A stretch of 40,975 bases of DNA, taken from contig NZ_OANU01000117.1 of NCBI RefSeq assembly GCF_900089835.1, positions 1 through 40,975 of the forward strand. The letters are read 5' to 3'. The DNA is from Vibrio thalassae (lineage in GTDB: Bacteria > Pseudomonadota > Gammaproteobacteria > Enterobacterales > Vibrionaceae). Under the pieces are notes generated by a model that was given only the letters and a program-made list of their open reading frames with translations, was not told where the DNA came from and did no database searches. Positions 33,116 through 40,975 of the stretch are shown here, piece by piece. The translations under genes and the position numbers were made by a program. The stretch's first letter is position 1. Every line of letters begins with the position of its first letter.

Positions 33116-34018
33116 ATGTTCAAAAATAGACAAAACCTGTGCGAATCCGTCATTGATGAATTTAGCATCAAGTCCCAATGGATAGATGAAGTCTTTTTAT
33201 CGGACGCATGCGAAGAGCGCTTTCTTTCGTCAAGTGATATTCCAGAGTTTGTCCCCGAGGATATTTTTATGGCCGGGATGGCGAACCTGATTGATGGCTA
33301 TCATGTCGAGCGGAAGGGGATCGACGTTCACACTATTTTGTTTACTATTGAAGGTGGAGGGGTGCTCATTACGGAGGAATATGTTAAGGCCATTGAACCG
33401 TATTCTATTGTTGTTTTACCAGCACACACGCCATATAGGTTTGAGATTAATCCTCAGTATAAACATTGGCGAATGATCTGGTTTTTACCTAAAGACAGAC
33501 CGAGGTGGCAGGCTTTGTCTGATCTTGGCCAAAAAGTGTTGCCGTTTCATGGTTGTGAACGCATTTGGGCGCTAATGACACTGTTGTACTTAGAGATTGG
33601 TGGCAGGACCAGCTATCGCAAGTTATTGGTGGGTGAAGTATGTAGAATCATCACCGGGTTTGAAAGCCAACCTACAGATTCTACGGTTCGGGTACAAGCC
33701 TTATTTAGTCAAATAGAAGGGCAACTTCATTTGCCATGGACGGTAAAAACAATGGCGAATAAGACATTTTTGAGTGAAGAGCAGTTAGCGCGTATCTGCA
33801 AGCAGCTCTATAACGTTTCGCCTCGAGCGCGTTTAATCAATTTACGTATGGAAAAAGCGTGTGACTTACTAAGAAATAATGACTGGTCTATTGTAATGAT
33901 AGCTGAGCGCCTAGGCTATCGAGACCCATTTAACTTTACGCATCGATTCACAAAGCACGTGGGTTGTTCGCCTAGCGCCTATCGTAAGCAGGTCATGCAG
34001 CTAAACGATGAAAGGTAG
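33116..34018 (+). CDS. AraC-family transcriptional regulator
   Basis: 300 residues. The C-terminal 100 residues carry two HTH motifs (TVKTMANKTFLSEEQLARICKQLY; WSIVMIAERLGYRDPFNFTHRFTKHVGCSPSAYRK), the AraC signature. The N-terminal part is a cupin-type sensing fold (VLPAHTPYRFEINPQYKHWRMIWFL). The start ATG has only a weak ribosome site. It shares a short divergent promoter region with the MATE gene, so it probably regulates that exporter in response to a small ligand. Inference from context only. Confidence 0.85.
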   Translation: MFKNRQNLCESVIDEFSIKSQWIDEVFLSDACEERFLSSSDIPEFVPEDIFMAGMANLIDGYHVERKGIDVHTILFTIEGGGVLITEEYVKAIEPYSIVVLPAHTPYRFEINPQYKHWRMIWFLPKDRPRWQALSDLGQKVLPFHGCERIWALMTLLYLEIGGRTSYRKLLVGEVCRIITGFESQPTDSTVRVQALFSQIEGQLHLPWTVKTMANKTFLSEEQLARICKQLYNVSPRARLINLRMEKACDLLRNNDWSIVMIAERLGYRDPFNFTHRFTKHVGCSPSAYRKQVMQLNDER

Positions 34019-34041
34019 AGCGCGTTTGCGCCCTACGTTGA

Positions 34042-34476
34042 TCATTTGTTGATGGCTTGATTTAGCCATTGGTCAAATTGTCCTTTCGGTAATGCGCCAT
34101 TAATCATGTCCATACGTTGGCCGTTTTTGAACACCATAATGGTCGGAATACTCCGGATTTGGAATTGTGCTGCGAGCTGTTGTTGCTGTTCAGTGTCAAT
34201 TTTAACGAATCGGACTGCACCGGTGCGCTCTTCGGCGGCTTGCTGAAAGACGGGGGCAAACCCTACGCACGGGTTGCACCACGTGGCCCAGAAATCGATA
34301 ACGATAGGTTGCGTACTATTGAGGAGGACAGAAAAATTCTCTTCAGTTCCTTCAATAGGGCTTCCGTCTAAAAGTAATGCTTTGCAGCGACCACATTTTG
34401 GTGATTCTGTAACTCTTGCTGCTGGTAAACGATTTAGTCCATTGCATGACGGGCAACGTGTATTAATAGTCGACAT
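34042..34476 (-). CDS. trxC: Thioredoxin 2 (TrxC), with WCNPC active site
   Basis: 144 residues from ATG 34476 with GGAGAGACC just before. The TrxC-specific N-terminal zinc finger has CPSC (8-11) and CGRC (28-31). The thioredoxin fold follows, with active site WCNPC at 66-70 in place of the usual WCGPC, and cis-Pro in IRSIPTIMVF. It is a cytoplasmic disulfide reductase induced by oxidative stress in E. coli. The Gly to Asn change should alter redox potential. Convergent with the AraC gene. Confidence 0.9.
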   Translation of the reverse strand: MSTINTRCPSCNGLNRLPAARVTESPKCGRCKALLLDGSPIEGTEENFSVLLNSTQPIVIDFWATWCNPCVGFAPVFQQAAEERTGAVRFVKIDTEQQQQLAAQFQIRSIPTIMVFKNGQRMDMINGALPKGQFDQWLNQAINK

Positions 34477-34655
34477 GGTCTCTCCCAACCGTGAATTGAA
34501 TTTGTAATTTAGGCTTCTTTGAGCCCTAGATTATGAGTATACTCGAAGCTCTTAGAGTCGGGATAGATAAGTTATTATCGACGCTTATTAGAGCGTATTT
34601 ATTGATAATATTTGTCTATCTCGATTGATGAAAACTATAAAAAAATAGGTACAGA

Positions 34656-35744
34656 ATGACAACATTTTACGCCGAAATTACTGGTTGGGGTAAGTGCCTT
34701 CCACCAGCGATATTATCTAATTACGATCTTAGCACTATTATGGAAACATCGGATGAGTGGATTAGATCCCGTACTGGCATAGAAAATCGTCGCATCAGCC
34801 ATGTAAATACTTCTGAAATGGCTACGGTTGCTGCTAAACATGCTATGGCATGCGCCGGTATTACTGCGGATGAAGTTGACCTTATTATCGTCGCAACTTG
34901 TTCTCCAGATTCACTTATTCCTAACACTGCATCGCGTGTTCAACAAAACTTAGGTGTTCCATCCGCAGCTGCGTTTGATTTGAATGCCGCCTGTACGGGA
35001 TTCGTTTATGGTCTAGAAACCGCGACTAAGCTGATTCAATCTGGTAATTACCGTAATGCCATCGTAATCGGAGCAGAGCGTTTATCCTTCTTCATCGACT
35101 GGAGCGAACGTGACACCGCCGTTTTATTTGGAGATGGCGCGGGTGCCGCAGTCCTGTCTCGTACAGAGAGCAAAGTAGGTCTGCAAGATGCGCAAATTGG
35201 GTGTGATGCGAAAGGTCGCGATATTCTCGCTGTGCCTGAGTTTGGCACATCGATGCAACGCTTTGCTGCGGACAACGGTTACTTTGAATTCAATTTCATT
35301 GGTAAAGAGATCTTCAAGCGTGCTGTAAAAGGTATGGGCGCAGCGGCGAACACCGTACTTTCTCGTTCTAATCTTACCAAAGAAGATATTGATGTAGTGA
35401 TTCCGCACCAAGCAAATATTCGAATTATTCAAACCTTGTGTGACTTGTCTGGTATCGATCAAGACAAAGCGTTCGTTAATATCCAGAACTATGGAAACAC
35501 ATCAGCAGCCACGGTGCCAATTGCGTTGTGTGAAGCGATGGAGCAAGGTCGAGTTAAACCGGGTGATGATCTTCTACTTGCTGCATTTGGAGCGGGCCTT
35601 ACTTGGGGTGCTGGTCATATTAAGTGGGGTGATAGAGTTACGCCCGTCGGTACGAGTGATGCGGCATTACCTCCATGTGAAAAATCGGCACTAGATCTGA
35701 TGAAAACGGCGATTGAGCACTGTCAAAATAAGCCAGAAAAATAA
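34656..35744 (+). CDS. 3-oxoacyl-ACP synthase III (FabH type, second-class)
   Basis: 362 residues, about 40 longer than E. coli FabH. The catalytic triad is complete: C113 in LNAACTGF, H251 in VIPHQANIRI and N281 in NYGNTSAA. It condenses an acyl-CoA with malonyl-ACP. The C-terminal extension (about 325-362: GDRVTPVGTSDAALPPCEKSALDL) is unlike FabH of the main fab operon, and no fab genes are adjacent. It may therefore be the second FabH found in vibrios or an enzyme that makes a specialised acyl product. Terminated at 35761-35791. Confidence 0.85.
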   Translation: MTTFYAEITGWGKCLPPAILSNYDLSTIMETSDEWIRSRTGIENRRISHVNTSEMATVAAKHAMACAGITADEVDLIIVATCSPDSLIPNTASRVQQNLGVPSAAAFDLNAACTGFVYGLETATKLIQSGNYRNAIVIGAERLSFFIDWSERDTAVLFGDGAGAAVLSRTESKVGLQDAQIGCDAKGRDILAVPEFGTSMQRFAADNGYFEFNFIGKEIFKRAVKGMGAAANTVLSRSNLTKEDIDVVIPHQANIRIIQTLCDLSGIDQDKAFVNIQNYGNTSAATVPIALCEAMEQGRVKPGDDLLLAAFGAGLTWGAGHIKWGDRVTPVGTSDAALPPCEKSALDLMKTAIEHCQNKPEK

Positions 35745-35760
35745 TCCGGTCATCAATCTA

Positions 35761-35791
35761 AAAGCCAGAGAAATTGAGCTTCTCTGGCTTT
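35761..35791. terminator. Bidirectional terminator between fabH-like and DUF333 genes
   Basis: A 12-bp perfect stem (35761-35772 with 35780-35791, 7-base loop) with a short T-run after it on plus and AAA before it. Confidence 0.8.
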
Positions 35792-35816
35792 CTTATGGAA
35801 TGGCTTAAAGCAACAA

Positions 35817-36077
35817 CTACTGTTGTTCTTGCTCTTTAGTACGATTCTCGTAGTAGTCCCATACTGTATAACGTTCGTTTTTCGACAGAACACAGTAAGG
35901 TACACGCTTGCCACCTTCGGTGAATCTTTCTAGCTTATGACCTTGCTCAACGCAGTAAACGTAAGCAGGATCACTTTCCACTGTAATTTCATCTACATCG
36001 TATTTATCTGGCTCACTGGCACAGCCAGATAAAATACCTATTGCCATTGCGCCAATCACCCATTGTAACTTTCTCAT
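35817..36077 (-). CDS. DUF333-type small lipoprotein
   Basis: 86 residues. A lipoprotein signal ends in ILSGCAS (lipidated Cys 19). The mature part shows YCVEQGHKLERFTEGGKRVPYCVLS and WDYYEN, the paired-cysteine pattern of the DUF333 family (E. coli YoaF-like), with Cys residues about 20 apart that probably form a disulfide in the periplasm. Function unknown. A TTCTCC site complement (GGAGAA) stands seven bases before the ATG. Confidence 0.8.
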   Translation of the reverse strand: MRKLQWVIGAMAIGILSGCASEPDKYDVDEITVESDPAYVYCVEQGHKLERFTEGGKRVPYCVLSKNERYTVWDYYENRTKEQEQQ

Positions 36078-36268
36078 TCTTTCTCCTAGTTGGAATTCAC
36101 GCTTTGAGTTAAGTGTAGGAGATTTCGAAAGAAAAGTGTTTTGATTTGGTCAAATTATTCAACATTTTATGCGAAATATGGCTCGGTTGTACTGTGACTC
36201 CCAAAATTCCTACAAGCGCGTCAGCGTTTACAAAGCTGAGCCTCGACTCACCTTTTATACACCCTTGA

Positions 36269-37753
36269 TTAAATATACTTGTTGCCTTCACCAAAGCGGT
36301 AAATAAGCCTCGTGCCCCAAAGCTGATCACGAGCGCCTGAATTGCGATGATAAGCGTACTTCCAATCGGCTTGTAACGACCAATTGGCATTCAAAGAGTA
36401 GTGAACGCCAGTTCCTATATTCCATTGCAGCTTTTTCGTCTCTCTATCTTTATCAAGCATGGCTTCACCAACACCAGCGTTTAGATAAGGTTTGAAAGCG
36501 CTGCCCGGCATAAAGTAATACTGAACATCCAAGCTATAATTTTCGTAAACATGTTTTTCATTGCTCACTGTCGATTCATAGTTACCTTGCATATAGCCAA
36601 GACGAGTCGATAAACTCTCTGTGAAATACAAGCCCAATGTGAAAGCAGGAGCAAAACCATTTTTAAGATTGCGTGCTTCGTCTAATTGTGGGTACGCAAA
36701 CCCAGCGCTGATACCCACGATTCCATAAGTTACTGGGTCATCAGTGTATTGGTGATAGCTTTTTCTTTGTCTACGTTTGAGGCTGTCATCGGTTTCGCCT
36801 GCGCCAAATGCGTAGTTAACTTGCATTTGATATTTGGTTTCAATATCACCATTTCGTAATACATTTGAATGGACGCCAACAAACCCCGTTCCGGCTTTGA
36901 CAATTTCTCTGCCCGCAATGTTGTTAACACCGCGACCTAGGCTGTCAACAGGATCTAGAAAGAACAGAGCGGTCGAGCCCAGTGTGTCAGAACCCCATAC
37001 AGTGCCGCCCCTTAACCGTATTTCCTTCTCTTTGTTAAAAGCCCATTCTCCATAGACCCAACCAAGGGTAGGGGTCACAACTAAGTCTTGAATCGATGGA
37101 ATTTCAGCAAAGGCTTCAATGCCATATTCCCAATAAAAAGTGGACATCAACGTGGAGTACATAAACGCATCCCACTGCCGATAACCTGATTTACGAGCCG
37201 CTTGATAGTAAACGCCTCCAAAATAAGGGTGTCCAATGTAGTTGATAACATGATCGTCACGGTCCCATACAGGACCAGATCTTACATTGTCCAACCATTT
37301 ATTCATCAGCTTGATATCACTTTTTTCCCAGTTGGTAATGGATTCTGGCATCAGAGCTAGCACGCCAGCGACACCAACACCATAAGCAAAAATCGATTTG
37401 GTTTGAGACCAGAGTCTTTCACTATCTTCGCCATTTTGTGGGTCAAAAAGAGAAATTCGATATGGCGAATCGTAAAAATTGGTTGGGCTGTCAGCTTCGC
37501 CTAATATCCGTAATTCTTCAAAGCTGCTATTGGAAGACATAGACCGATAGCCAAGGCTGTTTAGTTGCTCCGATTGCGTCGTGTTGAATTCGGAATTGGA
37601 TAGTCGCTGATCTTGTGCAATCGCTTGTTGTAAGAAGTCTTGTTGTGAAACGGTAGAATGAGGATGCTCGATTGGTGACGATTCACTATTCGCATAACTG
37701 TGCGGAATCATAATAACGAGTGATAAATAGGCTAACGATTTTTTAAATTTCAT
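36269..37753 (-). CDS. DUF3943 outer-membrane beta-barrel protein
   Basis: 494 residues from ATG 37753 (a frame seven codons longer exists but lacks a signal peptide at its front). The first 22 residues form a signal peptide (FKKSLAYLSLVIMIPHSYA). A middle region holds INYIGHPYFGGVYYQAARKSGY, the hallmark of the DUF3943 family, then repeated amphipathic strands through to the end, closing with GTRLIYRF and a short tail. It is predicted to be in the outer membrane. The role is unknown. The gene is alone on the strand, 191 bases ahead of the DUF333 gene, so the two are not clearly coupled. Confidence 0.75.
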   Translation of the reverse strand: MKFKKSLAYLSLVIMIPHSYANSESSPIEHPHSTVSQQDFLQQAIAQDQRLSNSEFNTTQSEQLNSLGYRSMSSNSSFEELRILGEADSPTNFYDSPYRISLFDPQNGEDSERLWSQTKSIFAYGVGVAGVLALMPESITNWEKSDIKLMNKWLDNVRSGPVWDRDDHVINYIGHPYFGGVYYQAARKSGYRQWDAFMYSTLMSTFYWEYGIEAFAEIPSIQDLVVTPTLGWVYGEWAFNKEKEIRLRGGTVWGSDTLGSTALFFLDPVDSLGRGVNNIAGREIVKAGTGFVGVHSNVLRNGDIETKYQMQVNYAFGAGETDDSLKRRQRKSYHQYTDDPVTYGIVGISAGFAYPQLDEARNLKNGFAPAFTLGLYFTESLSTRLGYMQGNYESTVSNEKHVYENYSLDVQYYFMPGSAFKPYLNAGVGEAMLDKDRETKKLQWNIGTGVHYSLNANWSLQADWKYAYHRNSGARDQLWGTRLIYRFGEGNKYI

Positions 37754-37939
37754 AATGTAACAGGAGCTTGGCAAACGAATTTATAATATTAGTTGCTTAA
37801 GATCCCTTTAAGCGAGGGAGCAATAATACAGCGTTCATTAATGTTAGTCGCTTAATTGCTAGGCAGAAAACTGTGTCTAAGTGTAAGCTGAATTTTGTGA
37901 TAGACTTCTCGCATTATTCACTTGGTTAGTAGGTCAAAC

Positions 37940-38458
37940 GTGAGACAAATTACGACAGCGGTTCACCCAGATATAAAACACCTAGACGATAAGAAGATCA
38001 TAAAGCGTAACGCTACACGTGCTATAGCCGTTGATGGTGAAGATATTTTGTTACTATTTACTGAGCGCTATCATGATTATTCACTCCCTGGTGGTGGATT
38101 AGATGATGGTGAAGATGTCATTGCTGGTATGGTAAGAGAACTGGAAGAAGAAACGGGTGCTAAAAATATCCATGCGATCAAACCATTTGGTATCTATGAA
38201 GAGTTTCGCCCTTGGTATAAGGACGATGCGGATATTATGCATATGATTTCTTACTACTATTCCTGCAAAGTTGATCGAGAGTTAGGCACCACTTCTTACG
38301 AAGATTACGAAATTAAAAATGGTATGAAGGCGGTATGGATCAATATTCATGAAGCGATAGCCTTCAATGAGAAGACCATCGCAGAAAGTGACAAAAAGGG
38401 TATGAGTATTGAGAGAGAAACTCACTTGCTGCACTTAATTGCTAAAGAATTGCTTTGA
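37940..38458 (+). CDS. Nudix hydrolase
   Basis: 172 residues from GTG 37940, chosen over the TTG at 37922 because AGTAGGTC lies at the right distance. The Nudix box GGLDDGEDVIAGMVRELEEETG (about 53-75) has the full G-x5-E-x7-R-E-x-x-E-E-x-G pattern. It hydrolyses a nucleoside diphosphate linked to another group; the substrate cannot be told. The next gene, an ion channel, begins 15 bases after the stop, so they are probably cotranscribed. Confidence 0.85.
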   Translation: MRQITTAVHPDIKHLDDKKIIKRNATRAIAVDGEDILLLFTERYHDYSLPGGGLDDGEDVIAGMVRELEEETGAKNIHAIKPFGIYEEFRPWYKDDADIMHMISYYYSCKVDRELGTTSYEDYEIKNGMKAVWINIHEAIAFNEKTIAESDKKGMSIERETHLLHLIAKELL

Positions 38459-38473
38459 AGAGGGCATGATGCC

Positions 38474-39133
38474 ATGAAATTGATGACCAAAGATGACAAT
38501 TTCTTTTTCTTATTGGGTTCGCTGCTGGTGTTGTTTTTCCTAAGTGCTGTCGTTCATCAATTTAAAGACGACGCTCAAGACTACGTACTGGCGCTTCTTG
38601 TACTCTGCATGAGTACATCAATTGTTGGCGTTCATCGTAAACAGACATTTTATCGCTCATGGTATGCGGTAATGATAACGGTGGTCGTGATTTCTGGCAG
38701 TATTTCTGTGTTCGAAGACTATGACTTATCGCTCGTTACTATGTTCGCTATGCTGTTTTTCGTACTAGCTCAGACATTTTCGGCACTTAAGCAAGTTATG
38801 ATGCCAAGGAAAGTAACGTTGAATCAAATTGTCGGTTCGATATGCGTCTATCTTCTTTTTGGATTGTCGTTTGCGTTCATCTATTTGATACAGCTTGAGT
38901 TATTTGTGGCCCCTTTTAATGGATTAGAGTCAAAGCCTTGGCTCGACAACCTGTTTGAAGTGATCTATTTCAGCTTTATCACGCTGACAACTGTTGGTTA
39001 TGGTGACATCTCTCCGGTGCTGGCTATCCCCAAATTTTTTGTGTTCTTGGAATCAATAACGGGAAGCTTCTATTTAGCTATCATGGTAGCGAGTTTGGTA
39101 AGCAGTCATCTTTCCCAAAAAGAGACAAGTTGA
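38474..39133 (+). CDS. Potassium-type ion channel protein
   Basis: 219 residues with about six hydrophobic segments: FFFLLGSLLVLFFLSAVV, YVLALLVLCMSTSIVGV, WYAVMITVVVISGSIS, LVTMFAMLFFVLAQTFSAL, IVGSICVYLLFGLSFAFIYL and FFVFLESITGSFYLAIMVASLV. The selectivity filter TVGYGD is at 173-178, preceded by the pore helix, so the last two helices are the classic pore. The four front helices lack an arginine-rich S4, so voltage gating is not expected. Probably a tetramer in the inner membrane. Cotranscribed with the Nudix gene. Confidence 0.88.
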   Translation: MKLMTKDDNFFFLLGSLLVLFFLSAVVHQFKDDAQDYVLALLVLCMSTSIVGVHRKQTFYRSWYAVMITVVVISGSISVFEDYDLSLVTMFAMLFFVLAQTFSALKQVMMPRKVTLNQIVGSICVYLLFGLSFAFIYLIQLELFVAPFNGLESKPWLDNLFEVIYFSFITLTTVGYGDISPVLAIPKFFVFLESITGSFYLAIMVASLVSSHLSQKETS

Positions 39134-39141
39134 CCGCATGA

Positions 39142-39603
39142 TTAGATGGAGCAGCGACTGGCTGCTCTTTTCATTTCAGCTTGCCTCATCGGCATAGCAT
39201 CAATCGTTTTCGTCACCAAGTTCCAATCTGTCTCTGCCCCCCAACGAAGTTTTTCAGAGCCGTCTTTGCCGATAAGTACTGCGGCATGTTCGTCTCGGTT
39301 TATACCGTACGTTTTGATGAGCGCGGAATAATCGAACATGTCTTTTGCCCATCCAGGGAAGGAAAATCCATCTTCTGTGATGACCAAGGTAACCACATCT
39401 CTCTCTTGTAGAGCGCACTCGTTCGTCAAGACACCTAACAAAAATTCTTTTACTTTTTCGTCGTGGCTTGGAGCAAAATACATAACGCTGCGATGAGACA
39501 TACCGTGATAGCTGTCGTTTGGATATCGAGAGCTGTGGTCCGAATCTTTGCAGGCCGTAATGCCAATCAGAGTGAATAAGGTAATAATCCCAATGCTTTT
39601 CAT
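39142..39603 (-). CDS. DUF4174 protein, probable lipoprotein
   Basis: 153 residues from ATG 39603 (GGAAAC just upstream). The front (IGIITLFTLIGITACKDSD) is a lipoprotein-like signal with Cys 14. The rest carries the DUF4174 pattern: RSVMYFAPSHDEKVKEFL near 38-55 and a thioredoxin-like end HAAVLIGKDGSEKLRWGAETDW (about 107-128). Such proteins are thioredoxin-fold but lack the CxxC. Role unknown. Convergent with the ion channel, eight bases apart. Confidence 0.75.
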   Translation of the reverse strand: MKSIGIITLFTLIGITACKDSDHSSRYPNDSYHGMSHRSVMYFAPSHDEKVKEFLLGVLTNECALQERDVVTLVITEDGFSFPGWAKDMFDYSALIKTYGINRDEHAAVLIGKDGSEKLRWGAETDWNLVTKTIDAMPMRQAEMKRAASRCSI

Positions 39604-39717
39604 CGATGTTTCCAATTACAATACTGACTGTTCATACGTTAAGTTTAGCCATTGAGTTCTCTGTTGCTAAACTAAACGAGGCCGATATCTGATATTATTG
39701 GCGACAAACGGATAAAG

Positions 39718-40218
39718 ATGTTTACTATGGAATCAATAGCTATTTTTGTAGATGTTCAAAATGTCTACTACACCACTCGACAAGCGTTTGGGCGCCGTTT
39801 CGACTACAACGCGCTGTGGGCGACACTCAGCAATAACTACCGAATTGAAATAGCGAGAGCTTATGCGATTTCGTCAGTGGATCCGAAACAAAGACAGTTT
39901 CATCATATTCTAAGAGGGATTGGTTTTAATGTTCTGTTGAAACCTTTTATTCAGCGACTAGATGGCAGTGCTAAAGGAGATTGGGACGTCGGTTTGGCGC
40001 TGGATGTCTACGAAATCGCCAACAGTGTTGACCGGATCGTGCTAGTGTCGGGAGACGGTGATTTCCAAGTATTGGTTGAACGTATTCAGCAGAGGTTTGG
40101 CACTAAAGTGACGGTTGTTGGGGTTCGCTCTTTAACGGCTAATAACTTGATTCAAGCCGCTGATGATTATGTTGAGATAGATTCTCAACTGTTGATAGGG
40201 CATCAACATGGCGAGTGA
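39718..40218 (+). CDS. NYN-domain (LabA/DUF88-like) probable RNA nuclease
   Basis: 166 residues. The PIN-like fold has the acidic pocket of NYN proteins: IFVDVQNVYY (Asp 11), GDWDVGLALD near 84-93 and VSGDGDFQVLVE near 107-118. The family is related to LabA/Limkain NYN domains, thought to be metal-dependent ribonucleases. All acidic positions are kept. It overlaps the next gene by 11 bases, so the two are translationally linked. ATG 39718 has a GGATAAAG site close by. Confidence 0.85.
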   Translation: MFTMESIAIFVDVQNVYYTTRQAFGRRFDYNALWATLSNNYRIEIARAYAISSVDPKQRQFHHILRGIGFNVLLKPFIQRLDGSAKGDWDVGLALDVYEIANSVDRIVLVSGDGDFQVLVERIQQRFGTKVTVVGVRSLTANNLIQAADDYVEIDSQLLIGHQHGE

Positions 40219-40588
40219 CATCCTTAAAGGGGCGTTAGCAACAGAGTTTAGAACCGTTGAAGCGATGATGCGTATCTACTGTAAAAAGCATCATTCAAGT
40301 GAGACGTTGTGCGAGAGTTGCCAAGCGCTATTGGGTTATGCTGAAACCAAGCTTGATCGATGTCCGTATGGTGAATCAAAACCAACGTGCAACAAATGCC
40401 CAATTCATTGTTACAAACCTGAGCCGAAAGCTCAGATGAAAGCGGTCATGGTCTATGCTGGTCCACGAATGCTGCTGCCACATCCTATATTGTCAATTCG
40501 CCATCTATTGCATGAACGCAAGGAAGTGCCGAGAAAGCCCGAAGCGTGGCAGTCAAATAAAAAGCCAGTAAGCGAAGAGGCGGACTAA
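40208..40588 (+). CDS. YgbA-like protein (nitrous oxide-stimulated promoter family)
   Basis: 126 residues rich in Cys, in the order IYCKKHH (24), LCESCQALL (34-37), RCPYGE and TCNKCPIHCYKP (about 60-68), then GPRMLLPHPILSIRHLL. This is the PF11756 signature; the E. coli member YgbA is controlled by NsrR and responds to NO. The cysteines suggest a metal or Fe-S centre. It overlaps the NYN gene, which would make them act together, though I know of no described link. No NsrR site can be called here. Confidence 0.85.
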   Translation: MASDILKGALATEFRTVEAMMRIYCKKHHSSETLCESCQALLGYAETKLDRCPYGESKPTCNKCPIHCYKPEPKAQMKAVMVYAGPRMLLPHPILSIRHLLHERKEVPRKPEAWQSNKKPVSEEAD

Positions 40589-40773
40589 CTCCCTGCGAGT
40601 ACGATAATATGAGACACAAGCACCCCCAGAGTTAAATGATTACGTAACGTTGAGTATTGAGACGGGAATATCGACCCTGTAGTGGAGAACTTTGCTTTCT
40701 CCACTCCCCAGACACACAAATATCCCATCATGGACACCACTAAGGCGAGTTGGAACTGTTGCGGTGCAATCAA
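40585..40773 (-). pseudogene. C-terminal part of a small membrane protein, probably cut by the IS200 element
   Basis: The frame from TTG 40773 gives 62 residues with two hydrophobic segments (FQLALVVSMMGYLCVWG and TLGVLVSHIIVLAG). The frame is open a little further upstream into the IS200 end and then meets a stop. It has no start signal. It looks like the surviving tail of a membrane protein gene whose front is beyond the IS. It overlaps the ygbA-like stop by four bases on the opposite strand. Family not recognised. Confidence 0.35.
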
Positions 40774-40774
40774 A

Positions 40775-40820
40775 ACTACCGGTGAAACCGGTAGTATGAT
40801 GAAAGCCCCTAGAAGGGGCT
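40775..40820 (-). repeat. Right-end hairpins of an IS200/IS605-family element
   Basis: A 9-bp perfect hairpin (40775-40783 with 40787-40795, loop GAA) and a second hairpin at 40804-40820 (AGCCCCT/GGGGCT) lie between the transposase stop and the chromosome. Single-strand transposons of this family carry such palindromes at the ends; the outer one is the likely TnpA recognition structure and the inner one a terminator. Confidence 0.7.
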
Positions 40821-40825
40821 ATGTT

Positions 40826-40975
40826 TTATAAGCCCGAGAGTCGCAACTGCTCTTGGCGTTTTTCTTCCGACTCCTGATTACGTATGTATTCACGAATCAT
40901 CTGTTCATCGAGTCCTACTGTGCTAACACAGTAACCTCTTGCCCAGAATTTTCTCCCAGTAAAGTTACGTTTTAC
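40826..40975 (-). CDS. tnpA: IS200/IS605-family transposase TnpA, C-terminal part (cut by window edge)
   Basis: The frame from 40975 to TAA at 40828-40826 gives 49 residues. RNFTGRKFWARGYCVSTVGLDEQ is the well-known HUH transposase segment, and the following helix MIREYIRNQ holds the catalytic Tyr and a conserved Gln. The HUH motif lies upstream outside the window. The plus strand shows no tnpB, so the element is probably the short IS200 type with tnpA only. Confidence 0.9.
   Translation of the reverse strand, partial: VKRNFTGRKFWARGYCVSTVGLDEQMIREYIRNQESEEKRQEQLRLSGL

Noticed and set aside
36109..36390. 93-residue minus-strand frame overlapping the DUF3943 gene end
   Set aside because: Shadow of the DUF3943 3' end with no ribosome site or domain; it would overlap that gene by over 100 bases.
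1..40975. CRISPR array, tRNA or rRNA genes
   Set aside because: No regularly spaced repeats and no tRNA-like or rRNA-like stretches were noticed on either strand.

Overview
The window looks like a chromosome segment from a marine gammaproteobacterium of the Vibrionaceae, most likely a Vibrio. The evidence is gene content and gene pairing: a VolA-type surface lipase beside a FadL porin, a FabV enoyl reductase, tesA/ybbA/ybbP, maoP/hdfR, a rimK cluster, and several small families that I associate with Vibrio (DUF3389-, DUF333-, DUF3943- and DUF4174-like). I cannot name a species and saw no rRNA, tRNA or CRISPR array.

Positions 1 to about 7000 are an accessory island that has been hit repeatedly by insertion sequences. 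In order it holds: the end of an ISAs1-family element; the C-terminal part of a probable defence-type (UG/DRT) reverse transcriptase that this element cut; a complete IS3-family element with a -1 frameshift signal; an intact OLD-family ATPase/Toprim nuclease whose 3' end touches the IS3 end; a loose IS21-like end; a small acidic protein of unknown function; a long hairpin; remnants of an IS5- and an IS4-family transposase lying back to back; and a protein with an AP2-like domain. An 18-base repeat occurs on both sides of the IS3/OLD block. The best reading is a decayed anti-phage or mobile island of which OLD is the only intact defence gene.

Positions 7000 to 40600 are ordinary, well-packed chromosome. 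volA and fadL form a minus-strand lipid-scavenging pair. A lipoprotein M48 protease lies divergent to a hotdog thioesterase/DUF3389/SgrR-family/zinc-ribbon/cutA run. Then come a YjdF-like membrane protein, a 2-oxoglutarate oxygenase, a DnaJ-related protein, an ABC-class ATPase, fabV, the divergent tesA / ybbA-ybbP pair, an FAD oxidoreductase and galE. The rimK - aspartoacylase-like - rimB operon would modify the tail of ribosomal protein S6. The divergent maoP/hdfR pair is followed by a MATE exporter with a divergent AraC regulator, then trxC, a second-type FabH, a DUF333 lipoprotein, a DUF3943 outer-membrane protein, a Nudix hydrolase with a two-pore-helix ion channel, a DUF4174 protein, and an NYN-domain nuclease overlapping a YgbA-like gene.

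The window ends inside an IS200/IS605-family element on the minus strand, which appears to have cut off the front of a small membrane protein gene. Items below usual annotation size are a 24-residue membrane protein with its own signals after galE, an 18-codon upstream ORF coupled to the sgrR-like start inside a 12-bp inverted repeat, a 22-codon leader before the FAD oxidoreductase, and a palindrome with a perfect DnaA box after ybbP.
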